Shown: positions 6,765-14,567, numbered from the stretch's first letter. The stretch: 19,316 nucleotides of DNA from Actinomycetes bacterium (GCA_030666075.1 DAOUYN010000001.1:1-19316), one strand, 5' to 3'. Numbers and translations: made by a program. Notes: generated by a model not told the origin, from the letters alone.

Positions 6765-6770
6765 TATAAT
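6765..6770 (+). promoter_or_regulatory. -10 box of the MEDS-domain gene
   Basis: A perfect TATAAT 31 bases before ATG 6801. The -35 region (TTTAGC, 17 bases upstream) is weak. The short leader contains GAAAGG five bases before the ATG. Confidence 0.6.
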
Positions 6771-6800
6771 TCACTCGAGGCTTCACAACGAAAGGCACTC

Positions 6801-7406
6801 ATGGACCTACATATCACCGACGACGCCGTTGAAAGCGAGAACCTGATCCCCAACTCCAACCATCTCTGCTGGGTCTTTGATAATGACGAAGACAGGGTGT
6901 CGGTCATCAAGCCGTTCGTCCTGGCGCACTTGTTCCAACGCCATCGGTGCTTGCTGGTGTTGCCCAAGGAGACCGTCGACGAAGTCTTCGCGGCGATAGG
7001 CGAAGAAGATTTCAACATCGAGTCGGCCATGAAGTCAGGACAGTTGCAGGTGATGGAACCGGTTGACCTTTTCTTCGCCGGCGGCCCCTTCGATATCGAT
7101 GTCATCCTTCATCGGATGCAATCGGCCTGGGGTGCGGCCATCAGCGACGGGTGGGAGCGCCTCGCCGTCGTCAGCGATCCATCGAAGCTGCTTGGCAGAG
7201 CCGATGAGCGGGATTGGCTGGCGCTCGAGTTTCGGACCGATTTTGAGTGCATGACTCAACCGTGCAGTATGCTTTGTGTCTACGATGCCCGCGAGGCGTC
7301 GGGGTCTTTTATCACGCAGGTGATCAAGGCGCATCCGGTCGTCGGTCTCGGGCGCGGCCTGGCCCGGAACCCATTTTACGGCCCGCAGGCGCAAGAGACT
7401 TCGTAG
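6801..7406 (+). CDS. Stand-alone MEDS-domain protein (DcmR-type sensory domain)
   Basis: 201 residues, cytosolic, no signal peptide or membrane segment. The opening NSNHLCWVFDNDEDRVSVI, followed by KPFVLAHLFQRHRCLLVLP, matches the MEDS (methanogen/methylotroph DcmR sensory) fold, an RecA-like domain. The later segments ISDGWERLAVVSDPSKLLG and the closing CSMLCVYDAREASG are the usual end of the domain. MEDS domains are normally fused to histidine kinases, anti-sigma-type kinases or DNA-binding domains; here no output domain is present, so it may act in trans or bind a small ligand. There is no ATP-site lysine motif that I can recognise. ATG 6801 follows GAAAGG. Divergent from the amidase gene and convergent with the small membrane protein. 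Confidence 0.8.
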   Translation: MDLHITDDAVESENLIPNSNHLCWVFDNDEDRVSVIKPFVLAHLFQRHRCLLVLPKETVDEVFAAIGEEDFNIESAMKSGQLQVMEPVDLFFAGGPFDIDVILHRMQSAWGAAISDGWERLAVVSDPSKLLGRADERDWLALEFRTDFECMTQPCSMLCVYDAREASGSFITQVIKAHPVVGLGRGLARNPFYGPQAQETS

Positions 7407-7430
7407 GGCTCAAGAGATCTTGTAGCGGTC

Positions 7431-7580
7431 TCAGGTATTCGGGCGCAGCCAGTCGACGTTGAGGTTCTCGAAGAAGAGGAAGCCGAACATCAGGCCGAAG
7501 ATGATAACGGCTGCGACTACGAGTACGACCGCCGGCGGTATTCCCGCTTTACGCGTGCTTTTCTTGTCGCTCTTTTCCAT
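7431..7580 (-). CDS. Small single-pass membrane protein, 49 residues
   Basis: A short gene on the minus strand: a very basic start (MEKSDKKSTRKAGIPP), one hydrophobic helix (AVVLVVAAVIIFGLMFGFLF) and a short tail with ENLNVDWLRPNT. The positive-inside rule puts the N-terminus in the cytosol. AAAGAG lies nine bases before the ATG. It is the last gene after the YIP1-family gene, 44 bases downstream, and probably belongs to the same operon. I do not recognise the family; the FFENLNVDWL tail faintly recalls LapA/DUF1049 proteins but the match is too weak to name it. Confidence 0.6.
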   Translation of the reverse strand: MEKSDKKSTRKAGIPPAVVLVVAAVIIFGLMFGFLFFENLNVDWLRPNT

Positions 7581-7624
7581 TTAGATCATCTCTTTCAGAC
7601 ATTTGACGTAACGTATCGATTCTA

Positions 7625-8308
7625 TCACGCGCCGGCCAGTGAACCGCCTAAGACGATCGCTCCAACCCGGATGACCGTTGTGAGGACCCAAAAGCCCCCG
7701 ACCACCAATAGGGCTTTGTTCCGGTCGAGTTTGTAGACGGCCGTGAGCCCGACTACACCTAAAACCACGCTCCAAAGAATAAAGAGGTCGATTCCGGCCA
7801 GGAGACCGCCGAGAGCGTTCGCCCTGTCATCTAAAGGCAGAAGGGCGCTCGCCCCTTCGGCCATCGGTTCCCCGGTAATACCGGCGACGACCCCGCCGAG
7901 GAAGTTTCGTATGGCCAGAGGGGCCGAGCTATACATGACAACGCCGAGCGCCCCGACGAAATCGGCCCGTCCGCCCAGCGAGGTCCCGCCGAGATGGTAG
8001 AGCCCGCTCTTGATGGCCAGACCGAAGATCGTGACCACCAGGGCGCTGAAGGCGGCGAAGATCACGATGACGGGCGATTCCATGAAGTCCTTGGCGCTTT
8101 CAAGTTGCCCCGGCGGCATTTGATCGGCCCGCTTTTCGAGTTCGACCAAGGCCTGTTTCGTCTGGGCCGGGGTGCTCATGACCGTGAAAAAGCCGACGCC
8201 CAAAAGGACCACCAGGGCCGCGGCCACCCAACGGGGTTTTTCCGCCAGCCTCTCGAAGACCGCTCGCGGGCGCCATAGAACCTGAAAGAAATCAGCCAAT
8301 GCCGTCAA
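7625..8308 (-). CDS. YIP1-family multi-pass membrane protein
   Basis: 227 residues with about five hydrophobic segments. The N-terminal LADFFQVLWRPRAVFERLAEKPRWVAAAL (residues ~4-32) is the typical amphipathic entry of bacterial YIP1-family proteins, where P-x-x-V/F-F-E-R is followed by P-x-W. The first membrane helix is followed by a ~50-residue extracytoplasmic loop, then helices around VIVIFAAFSALVVTIFG, and three more to the C-terminus. Bacterial Yip1 proteins often sit beside MacB-like ABC exporters, as here; their biochemical role is not established. The start is TTG 8308, with AAGGAGG four bases upstream; a second TTG nine bases on would be too far. It follows the permease stop by 26 bases. 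Confidence 0.75.
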   Translation of the reverse strand: MTALADFFQVLWRPRAVFERLAEKPRWVAAALVVLLGVGFFTVMSTPAQTKQALVELEKRADQMPPGQLESAKDFMESPVIVIFAAFSALVVTIFGLAIKSGLYHLGGTSLGGRADFVGALGVVMYSSAPLAIRNFLGGVVAGITGEPMAEGASALLPLDDRANALGGLLAGIDLFILWSVVLGVVGLTAVYKLDRNKALLVVGGFWVLTTVIRVGAIVLGGSLAGA

Positions 8309-8334
8309 AATTCCTCCTTGATCGGGATCTGTCT

Positions 8335-9615
8335 CTAATCATGCCGCAAGGCGTCAAGCGGGTTGAGCCTGGAAGCCCGCAGGGCCGGGTAGATGCCTGA
8401 TATGACCCCGATGACGGCTGCGAAGACCATGGCGAATGTGGCCAACCACCAGGGGACGATGAAGCTGAGTATCTGCGCGTCGGCGCCGGCGCCGGCCTGG
8501 CTCATATAGAATCCGGTGATGAGCCCCAGGACTTTTGCCGTCAGCCAGCCAAAGACGACACCGGCTGCGCCGCCAAGTATGCCGATGGTCGCGGCTTCTC
8601 CCAGGAAGATCTTCATGACATCCGTGTTGGAGGCGCCGACGGCTTTCATGATGCCGATCTCGCGGGTCCGCTCATATATAGACATGATCATCGTGTTGAT
8701 GATCCCGATGGAGGCGACGATCAAGGCGACCGCCCCGATGGCCCCCAGTATTGCCTGGAGGACCAAAAAGAAGGAGTTCAACCCGTCCAACTGGGCCTTG
8801 GCGCTGAAGGTTCCGACCCCGAGCTCTTGGAGGGCCGCTTCGACTTTCGGCACATCCTCGACTGCCGTTGCCAGGACGCGCAGGCCGTCATAGCCCTCTC
8901 TTTTCAAATGGTTCGTCTGCCCTGACTGCCATTCGAAGAGCTCGGAGGCCGTCTCTAACGGCATATAGATCGTGTTGTAGTCCTCAAAAGCACTGCGGCC
9001 CTTGAGTTGCCCGACGGTTCGCACTCGGAACCGCCTTTCTTCCTCGCCGAATTCGGTCCGGCGTGAGAGGAGCAGTTTGGCCCGTTCTCCCAGGACCGGG
9101 ACGGACACTTTCGAGGCTGGTTTGGCCTGGGCAAGACGGTCCCCGATCTTGGCGGCGGCGATGATGTTTTTGGCGCGGTTGTTCGTCGGCCACCGGCCGG
9201 CCTCTAGCTTGAGGTCGAACGGATCATCGGCGTCGAAGCCGGTGATATTAACGTCCGCTTCTTTTCCTCCCAAAGTGAGCCTGGCGGGAAACGAGACCCT
9301 GGGCAAGACGCGTTCCACGCCGTCGATCTCGGCGATCTCTTCGGCCAGGTCCGGCGTGAGCGGTGTTTTCTCCGAGTTGCCGGGAGCAAAAGGCCCTGAT
9401 TCGCCGAACGCTGCCGGGAAGACCTCTATCGCTGTCGCTGAACCGAAGACGGACATCAGTTGCGCCGAGATACCCTGCTGCATCCCGACCCCAAGGGAGA
9501 CCATGGTGACGATCGCGGTGGTGCCGACCAGCACACCCACCGCGGTCAATGAGGCCCGCAGTTTCATGCGGCTCAGGTTGGCCAGGATGATCCGGATAAG
9601 ATCGCGGTTGGTCAC
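8335..9615 (-). CDS. MacB/FtsX-type ABC transporter permease
   Basis: 426 residues. Layout: one N-terminal helix (residues ~20-42, LRASLTAVGVLVGTTAIVTM), a large extracytoplasmic MacB periplasmic-core-like domain (~45-280), then three helices in the FtsX domain (~285-310, ~335-360, ~385-410). The diagnostic segment IYERTREIGIMKAVGAS (~315-331) before the second helix contacts the ATPase, and the protein ends SGIYPALRASRLNPLDALR. This topology belongs to the type VII/mechanotransmission exporters that move substrates without a canonical channel. Start is GTG 9615, eight bases after GGAG and three bases past the stop of the CARDB gene, so translation is coupled. Its ATPase is the first gene of the operon. 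Substrate unknown. Confidence 0.93.
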   Translation of the reverse strand: MTNRDLIRIILANLSRMKLRASLTAVGVLVGTTAIVTMVSLGVGMQQGISAQLMSVFGSATAIEVFPAAFGESGPFAPGNSEKTPLTPDLAEEIAEIDGVERVLPRVSFPARLTLGGKEADVNITGFDADDPFDLKLEAGRWPTNNRAKNIIAAAKIGDRLAQAKPASKVSVPVLGERAKLLLSRRTEFGEEERRFRVRTVGQLKGRSAFEDYNTIYMPLETASELFEWQSGQTNHLKREGYDGLRVLATAVEDVPKVEAALQELGVGTFSAKAQLDGLNSFFLVLQAILGAIGAVALIVASIGIINTMIMSIYERTREIGIMKAVGASNTDVMKIFLGEAATIGILGGAAGVVFGWLTAKVLGLITGFYMSQAGAGADAQILSFIVPWWLATFAMVFAAVIGVISGIYPALRASRLNPLDALRHD

Positions 9616-9618
9616 CTG

Positions 9619-10566
9619 CTATTCTCCGGACCCGATCCCGAGTAAGGCCCGGAAGAAGCGGGCGATGGCGGCGAAGACGCCGCCGGATTCTTCGGACTTT
9701 TCATTCTTGATGGCCGCGGTTTTTGGTGTGACCTCTATCGTCTGGCTCAGATCGCGCTCTTGGTTGTAGTCGTCGCGATAGGTTACTTTTACAGCCAGCT
9801 CGCGGGCCCGGCTCGAACCCGGGCGAGCGACGATCTCGAACTGATCGCTGTCGCCGCCGTCGAGCGGTCCGATGAAGTCGGCGGCTTGGACGATCTCGAA
9901 CTCGTCGCCGGCGGCTTCGACCGTGATGCCGTGAACGGTGAATGAGCCGCTATTGACCACTTCTCCTTTGACCTTGAACGTTTTGCCGATCACGATCTTC
10001 TTGGGGATGCCGAGATCGGTCAGCCTCAGCCCCGCGTCGCGGATGAGCGGCAGGCCGATCGACTGCCGGGCTGATTCATCCCGACCGTTGGCGGCATTCA
10101 CATACTCAAAGCCGAAGTCCAGGTTATAGGCGCGCGGGTCGGCGTTGCCGCTCGATATCAGTTTGAAGGTCACGGTCTGGGTGGCCCCGGAATCGATATC
10201 GCCGATATACCGGACGTTGCCTGACCCCAAGACGGAGACCGGGGCGGCGACGCCCGAATCCGAACCGGCTGATCCCGGGGTGAGCGCACCGCTTAGCGAC
10301 GTGGTCTGGCCCGCTCCGGCAGAGCTCTTTGCGCTTGATGCCAGTGTCAGGAGCAATTGCTTGGCCCGGTATCGCCCTTCATTCTTGAGCGTCAGCGCCA
10401 GGTTGAATGTCGCTCCCGGAGCAACCTCTTTCGGGGTCGTAGTATAGTCGCTGATGATCAGGATCGGCCGGTTCTGCGCCGCTGTGGCCGGAGCGGCCAT
10501 CACTATGCTAAACAACAAAGCGACCGTCAGGGCCGCGATCATCAGGCGTTTTTTGCCAGATCTCAT
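9619..10566 (-). CDS. Secreted CARDB/COG1361-like protein of the MacB operon
   Basis: 315 residues. The signal peptide (MRSGKKRLMIAALTVALLFS, then IVMAAPATAA) is followed by two Ig-like modules: the first at residues ~32-170 (PILIISDYTTTPKEVAPGAT, LTLKNEGRYRAKQ), the second at ~175-285 (DLGIPKKIVIGKTFKVKGEV, VNSGSFTVHGITVEA). These resemble CARDB/COG1361 S-layer-type domains. The C-terminus has a charged stretch (KNEKSEESG) and a short hydrophobic, amphipathic end (GGVFAAIARFFRALLGIG) that could touch the membrane. Encoded between the ATPase and the permease, it is likely an extracytoplasmic partner of the exporter, inferred from position. AAGGAG lies five bases before ATG 10566, and the ATG overlaps the ATPase stop (ATGA). 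Confidence 0.85.
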   Translation of the reverse strand: MRSGKKRLMIAALTVALLFSIVMAAPATAAQNRPILIISDYTTTPKEVAPGATFNLALTLKNEGRYRAKQLLLTLASSAKSSAGAGQTTSLSGALTPGSAGSDSGVAAPVSVLGSGNVRYIGDIDSGATQTVTFKLISSGNADPRAYNLDFGFEYVNAANGRDESARQSIGLPLIRDAGLRLTDLGIPKKIVIGKTFKVKGEVVNSGSFTVHGITVEAAGDEFEIVQAADFIGPLDGGDSDQFEIVARPGSSRARELAVKVTYRDDYNQERDLSQTIEVTPKTAAIKNEKSEESGGVFAAIARFFRALLGIGSGE

Positions 10567-11252
10567 ATTCTCTCCTTATCTGTGGCGATCACTCCGTCGC
10601 GCAGCGTCAAGACGCGGTCAGCGTAATCACGGACTTCCGGATTGTGCGTGACGATGATGAACGTCTGATCATCGTCACGGTTGAGGTCTTTGAGTAGTTC
10701 CAGTATCTCTTGGCCCGTTTGCGTGTCGAGGTTGCCTGTCGGCTCGTCGCCCAAGACAAGGCGGGGCCGGTTTATCAGCGCCCGGGCCACGGCTACCCGC
10801 TGCTGCTCGCCGCCTGACAGCTCGGTCGGGCGGTGTTCTGCCCGCTCGGCCAGGCCAACTTGCTCGAGGGCCGCTTTGGCCCGCTCCCGCCGCTCGTCCA
10901 GCTCGCAGCCGGCAAATATGAGCGGCAGCTCCACATTGGCGGAGGCCGACAAGGTCGGAATGAGATTATATGATTGGAAAATGAACCCGACATGATCGCG
11001 GCGGAAGAGAGCCAGTTCGTTTTCGTCTAGCGCGCTAAGGTCGTACTCGCCGACCCGAATGCGACCGGAGACAAAACGGTCGAGGCCGCCGATGAGATTG
11101 AGCAGCGTCGACTTCCCCGACCCTGACGGACCAAAGAGACAGACGAACTCCCCCGGCTTAACGCTGAGATCGACGCCGCGCAAGACGGGGATGGTCTTGT
11201 CGCCCAGCGTGAACTCCTGGACCAGGGTATCGACCTCAACCGCCGTTCGCAG
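10563..11252 (-). CDS. MacB/LolD-type ABC transporter ATP-binding protein, non-canonical start
   Basis: About 229 residues if read from CTG 11252. It carries Walker A GPSGSGKS (~41-48), ABC signature LSGGEQQRVAVARAL, Walker B LVLGDEPTGNLD and the switch His in THNPEV. It energises the MacB-type permease two genes downstream. The family's N-terminal strand is encoded (AVEVDTLVQEFTLGDKTIPV) but no ATG, GTG or TTG precedes it in frame; a TGA lies at 11259-11261. A TTG at 11183 would delete that strand. CTG 11252, shortly after GGTGAG, is the most likely start. The alternative is a one-base frameshift from ATG 11265, whose frame runs only nine codons before a stop. The 3' end overlaps the CARDB start. 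Confidence 0.85.
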   Translation of the reverse strand: MRTAVEVDTLVQEFTLGDKTIPVLRGVDLSVKPGEFVCLFGPSGSGKSTLLNLIGGLDRFVSGRIRVGEYDLSALDENELALFRRDHVGFIFQSYNLIPTLSASANVELPLIFAGCELDERRERAKAALEQVGLAERAEHRPTELSGGEQQRVAVARALINRPRLVLGDEPTGNLDTQTGQEILELLKDLNRDDDQTFIIVTHNPEVRDYADRVLTLRDGVIATDKERI

Positions 11253-11299
11253 GGCGTCTCACCATACCAAAACAATCGCTTTAACAGGCATCGCCAGTA

Positions 11300-11328
11300 A
11301 TGATATGAGCAAGTCGCCCGGGATGCAA
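11300..11328 (-). promoter_or_regulatory. Candidate promoter of the MacB-type operon
   Basis: On the minus strand TTGCAT (11328-11323) is followed after 17 bases by TATCAT (11305-11300). The -10 matches five of six positions, the -35 only three. It sits in the 131-base space between the two divergent ABC operons. Confidence 0.5.
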
Positions 11329-11344
11329 TCACCAGTGCGGCCAC

Positions 11345-11373
11345 TTGAATAATTAATGTGTTTGGTCTATAAA
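11345..11373 (+). promoter_or_regulatory. Promoter of the Gld-type ABC operon, near-leaderless
   Basis: TTGAAT (11345-11350), a 17-base spacer and TATAAA (11368-11373). Only ten bases separate the -10 box from ATG 11384 and none resembles a Shine-Dalgarno sequence, so the transcript should begin at or within a few bases of the start codon. Confidence 0.7.
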
Positions 11374-11383
11374 TTGGTCGTCC

Positions 11384-12343
11384 ATGATTGAGCTTCAAAA
11401 TGTCAAAAAGAGCTTTGGCGAGACCGTGGCCGTTAACGACCTGTCTCTAACCATCGGTGAAGGACAGGTAGTAGGCTTTCTCGGTCCTAACTGGGCGGGC
11501 AAGAGCACCACCATGCGGATGATCGTCGGCTTTCTCGGCCCGGATGCGGGCCAGATCACAGTCAATGGCGAAAGCGTTCTCGAGAACCCGCGGGCGACAA
11601 AGACTCTCATCGGCTACCTGCCCGAAAACAACCCGCTCTACGAGGATATGCTCGTGCGCGATTCCCTGAGGTTTACGCAGCGCCTGCGGGCCGGTGCGGG
11701 CGGCAAAGACGCCATCGCGCGGGTTGTGGAAGAAACAGGCATCGAGAAGGTGTATTATCGCCCGATCGGAGAGCTTTCCAAGGGCTACCGGCAACGGGTG
11801 GGCCTGGCCCAGGCCATTCTTCACAAACCGGAGATATTAATACTGGACGAACCGACCGAAGGCCTCGACCCCAATCAACGCGTTGAGATACGGTCCCTCA
11901 TCAAAGAGATCGGACAAAAGCGGACAGTCGTCCTCAGTACTCATGTTTTGCAGGAGGTCCGCAGCACCTGCGACCGGGTCATCATTATCGACCAAGGCGG
12001 GTTAGTGGCGGATGCCGACATTGAAACATTGATGAGCCAGGCGCAAGGGGCCAAACATGTCATAGTCGAAGTCGAGGGGGCCGAGCCGGTAGAAGCCATC
12101 AGGGCGCTCGATGGAGTCATCGCCGTCGATTTGCTGCCGAGCGCAGCGGCCGGCCGGGATCGTCTGACGGTAGCCGCCGAAGGGGCGACGGAATTGCGAC
12201 CGCGCCTCTTTCAGTTGGCCAAAGAGCGTGATTGGACTATTTGGGAGCTTTATCAAGAGGAAGTCTCGCTGGAAGACGTCTTTAGGAATCTGACTGTCGG
12301 CCCGGAGCGCGGCGCCGAAGAAGTGGAGGGTGCAGATGCTTAG
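11384..12343 (+). CDS. GldA-like ABC-2 transporter ATP-binding protein with altered Walker A
   Basis: 319 residues. The ABC domain comprises residues 1-220: Walker A reads GPNWAGKST (34-42), signature LSKGYRQRVGLAQ, Walker B ILILDEPTEGLDP, switch His in LSTHVLQEV. The LSKGYRQR signature and EG-L-D-P wording are those of the GldA/ABC-2 branch. A ~95-residue C-terminal regulatory domain follows (HVIVEVEGAEPVEAIRAL to LEDVFRNLTVG). Residue 37 is Trp where nearly all ABC ATPases have Gly; the GxxxxGKS lysine and serine remain. The codon is TGG at 11492, one base from GGG. The ATG at 11384 has no Shine-Dalgarno sequence but lies just past a good promoter. Its 3' end overlaps the permease start by 8 bases. 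Confidence 0.93.
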   Translation: MIELQNVKKSFGETVAVNDLSLTIGEGQVVGFLGPNWAGKSTTMRMIVGFLGPDAGQITVNGESVLENPRATKTLIGYLPENNPLYEDMLVRDSLRFTQRLRAGAGGKDAIARVVEETGIEKVYYRPIGELSKGYRQRVGLAQAILHKPEILILDEPTEGLDPNQRVEIRSLIKEIGQKRTVVLSTHVLQEVRSTCDRVIIIDQGGLVADADIETLMSQAQGAKHVIVEVEGAEPVEAIRALDGVIAVDLLPSAAAGRDRLTVAAEGATELRPRLFQLAKERDWTIWELYQEEVSLEDVFRNLTVGPERGAEEVEGADA

Positions 12344-14567
12344 ACGGATCTGGATCCTGGCGCATAAGGAGCTCAAAGCCTTCTTTGATTCGCCGACAGC
12401 CTATGTCTTGCTGACGGTTTGGTCTGCGGTCACGGCTTTCTTTTTCTTTCGCGCCGCCTACGTCATGGGCGAAGCGTCGATCCGGCCGCTCTTTGAATTG
12501 CTTCCCTGGTTACTCCTCTTTTTCGTTCCTGCCGTGACCATGCGGTCCCTGGCCGGGGAGAAGAAAGACGGCACGATAGAAACACTCCTCTCCCACCCTA
12601 TCAGTGAAATCGAGGTCGTGGCCGGAAAGCTGGTCGCCAATGTCCTCTTTATGATGTCCGCGATGCTGGTGACTTTGACGATCCCGCTGGGGCTGTCGTT
12701 GGGCGGCAGTCTCGATATTGGCATGGTCGTCGGGCAATACCTGGGCGCTTTTTTCTTGATAGCCGGCCTGGGCGCTGTGGGCCTTTTCGCCTCGGCTACC
12801 AGCCGGAATCAGACCACTGCTTTTATTGTGGCCCTGGCTCTGTGTTTTACCTTGGTCATTACCGGACTGGATTTCTTTTTGATGGCGGTCCCCTCCGTCC
12901 TGACCGATACGGTCAGGCAATTGAGCGCTCTGACCCATTTTGAATCGATGACCCGCGGAGTGATCTCGCTTTCGGATGTCGCCTATTTTATCGCCCTGGC
13001 GGCGGTCTTCATGTCGCTCAGTTATTTTCTACTCCGGCGCGAGCGGGAATCGCTCAACTCCGGGCGGTATCGGACATTGAGACTGGGAACAGCGCTGATA
13101 TCCGCGGTCAGCATCTTGGCGGCCCTGATCGCCACTAGTGTAGGCGGGCGGCTGGACCTGACAGCCGAGGGTGTCTACTCACTCTCGCCGACGAGTATCA
13201 AGATGGTGCGGCAATTGTCAGATCCGGTCACCGTCACGCTTTATGCTTCGCGGGACTTACCGCCCGAAGCCGAGGTCGCCTACCGGGACGTCCGCGACAA
13301 GATAGTCGACTATCAGGCAGTCAGTAGAGGGCGGGTCAAATCAGTTGTCAGGCGGGCCGGCAGCGGCGCCCAAGATACGCAGAGGGTCACGGAGGCAGGC
13401 ATTCAGGTCGTCCAATTCAACGTGCTGCGCCAAGACGAGTATCAGGTCAAGCAAGGCCACTTAGGCTTGACGGTCGAATATAAAGATAAGAACGAGACGA
13501 TCCCCTTCGTCAGCGATACCGCGGATCTCGAGTACCAGCTGACCAGCTTGATCAGAAAGGTCAGCACGGACAAGCGCAAGAAAGTCGGCTTCATCCTGGG
13601 CGATAAAGCCTCCGGGGCGATCGATCCGATGAACATGGGCGCCCCTCAAGGCAGCGCTTATTTGGGGTGGCAAGAGCGATTACGCGAACAATACGATGTT
13701 TCAAATCTCGATATGAATGCCCAGGGCGAGGTACCGGCAGATGTCGATGTCGTGGTCATCGGGGGATACTCCGGCGATGTCGAGACCGATACGATCCCGG
13801 CTGTCTCTAAGTTTCTCGACGCCGGCGGCTCGGTCCTGGCTCTGGTGGACGCGGTGAATGTTGATGAGTCATCGCTTCAGGTCACGCCGGTCGATAACGA
13901 TCTGACGAGATTCGTCGCTGATCGGGGCCTGGAAGTCGAAAGCAAGATCGTCTTTGATATGCAGTCTAATCAGCCGGTGGGTTTGGGTAGTGAGCAGAAC
14001 CAATACCTGCTGCCGTACCCCTTTTGGATGAAAGTCGGCCCGGCATCCGACAATCCGGCCGTTCGCGACGTCGGCGTGGTGACGCTCCCTTGGGGTCAGC
14101 CGGTGAAGGTCAAGAAGGGGACGAAAAAGGCAGAGGCGCTCCTGCGGACAACGGAATTTGCCGGGGTCCAGGAGAAGGACTTCGATATCGTACCCCGCCC
14201 GGACATGGCGGTGAACCCGAACGATCTTCAAGTAAGAACAGTTGCGGCCGCCCGCGAGATCGACGGCGGCGGCCGGTTGATAGTCGTCGGTAATTCGGTC
14301 TTCCTGACCGACAAGTTCTTAAGCGGCGGCGGCAGCGAGAACGGCATCTTTGGGCTGAACGTGGTCGATTGGCTGGCCCAGGACCTCTCGTTTTCATCTA
14401 TTAGGTCCAAAGCGGTCGAGAATAGCCCGTTGGTCTTCAGTTCAGAGGCGTTGCGTGACTTCGTCCGGTACTTTAACCTCATCGGCGTGCCTGTCCTTAT
14501 CGCCTTATTGGGTCTCGGCAAGATGGTCGGTCGCCGCCGGTTGACCGGGAAAGAGTACCTTCCATGA
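12336..14567 (+). CDS. GldF-GldG fusion: ABC-2 permease plus extracytoplasmic Gld domain
   Basis: 743 residues. Residues ~1-235 are an ABC-2 permease with six helices (start LRRIWILAHKELKAFFDSPT; the motif SLAGEKKDGTIETLLSHPIS is typical of GldF). Another helix at ~255-275 (ALISAVSILAALIATSVGG) leads into a ~430-residue GldG-like domain (RLDLTAEGVYSLSPTSIKMV, VGFILGDKASGAIDPMN, DVDVVVIGGYSGDVETD, SVLALVDAVNVDESS), and one C-terminal helix (FNLIGVPVLIALLGLGKM) ends with a basic tail. GldA, GldF and GldG are separate proteins of the gliding apparatus in Bacteroidota; fused forms occur elsewhere and need not mean gliding. GGAGGG five bases before ATG 12336 decides the start over GTG 12330. Confidence 0.92.
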   Translation: MLRRIWILAHKELKAFFDSPTAYVLLTVWSAVTAFFFFRAAYVMGEASIRPLFELLPWLLLFFVPAVTMRSLAGEKKDGTIETLLSHPISEIEVVAGKLVANVLFMMSAMLVTLTIPLGLSLGGSLDIGMVVGQYLGAFFLIAGLGAVGLFASATSRNQTTAFIVALALCFTLVITGLDFFLMAVPSVLTDTVRQLSALTHFESMTRGVISLSDVAYFIALAAVFMSLSYFLLRRERESLNSGRYRTLRLGTALISAVSILAALIATSVGGRLDLTAEGVYSLSPTSIKMVRQLSDPVTVTLYASRDLPPEAEVAYRDVRDKIVDYQAVSRGRVKSVVRRAGSGAQDTQRVTEAGIQVVQFNVLRQDEYQVKQGHLGLTVEYKDKNETIPFVSDTADLEYQLTSLIRKVSTDKRKKVGFILGDKASGAIDPMNMGAPQGSAYLGWQERLREQYDVSNLDMNAQGEVPADVDVVVIGGYSGDVETDTIPAVSKFLDAGGSVLALVDAVNVDESSLQVTPVDNDLTRFVADRGLEVESKIVFDMQSNQPVGLGSEQNQYLLPYPFWMKVGPASDNPAVRDVGVVTLPWGQPVKVKKGTKKAEALLRTTEFAGVQEKDFDIVPRPDMAVNPNDLQVRTVAAAREIDGGGRLIVVGNSVFLTDKFLSGGGSENGIFGLNVVDWLAQDLSFSSIRSKAVENSPLVFSSEALRDFVRYFNLIGVPVLIALLGLGKMVGRRRLTGKEYLP

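Noticed and set aside
9002..9769. Plus-strand open frame of about 255 codons opposite the MacB-type permease
   Set aside because: No recognisable motif; the minus strand encodes a complete, well-conserved permease and secreted protein across it.
11027..11398. Minus-strand open frame running from the intergenic region into the LolD-type ATPase in another frame
   Set aside because: It leaves the conserved ATPase frame, has no ribosome site, and its sequence is Arg/Ser-rich shadow.
12510..12938. Minus-strand open frame rich in Gln, Gly and His opposite the GldF part
   Set aside because: This is the mirror of membrane-helix codons and has no independent signal for expression.
11384..14567. Bacteroidota-type gliding motility locus
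   Set aside because: Only the ABC components are present; no gldK-N, sprA or other motor genes, and fused GldFG proteins with DUF4340 are found in many non-gliding bacteria.
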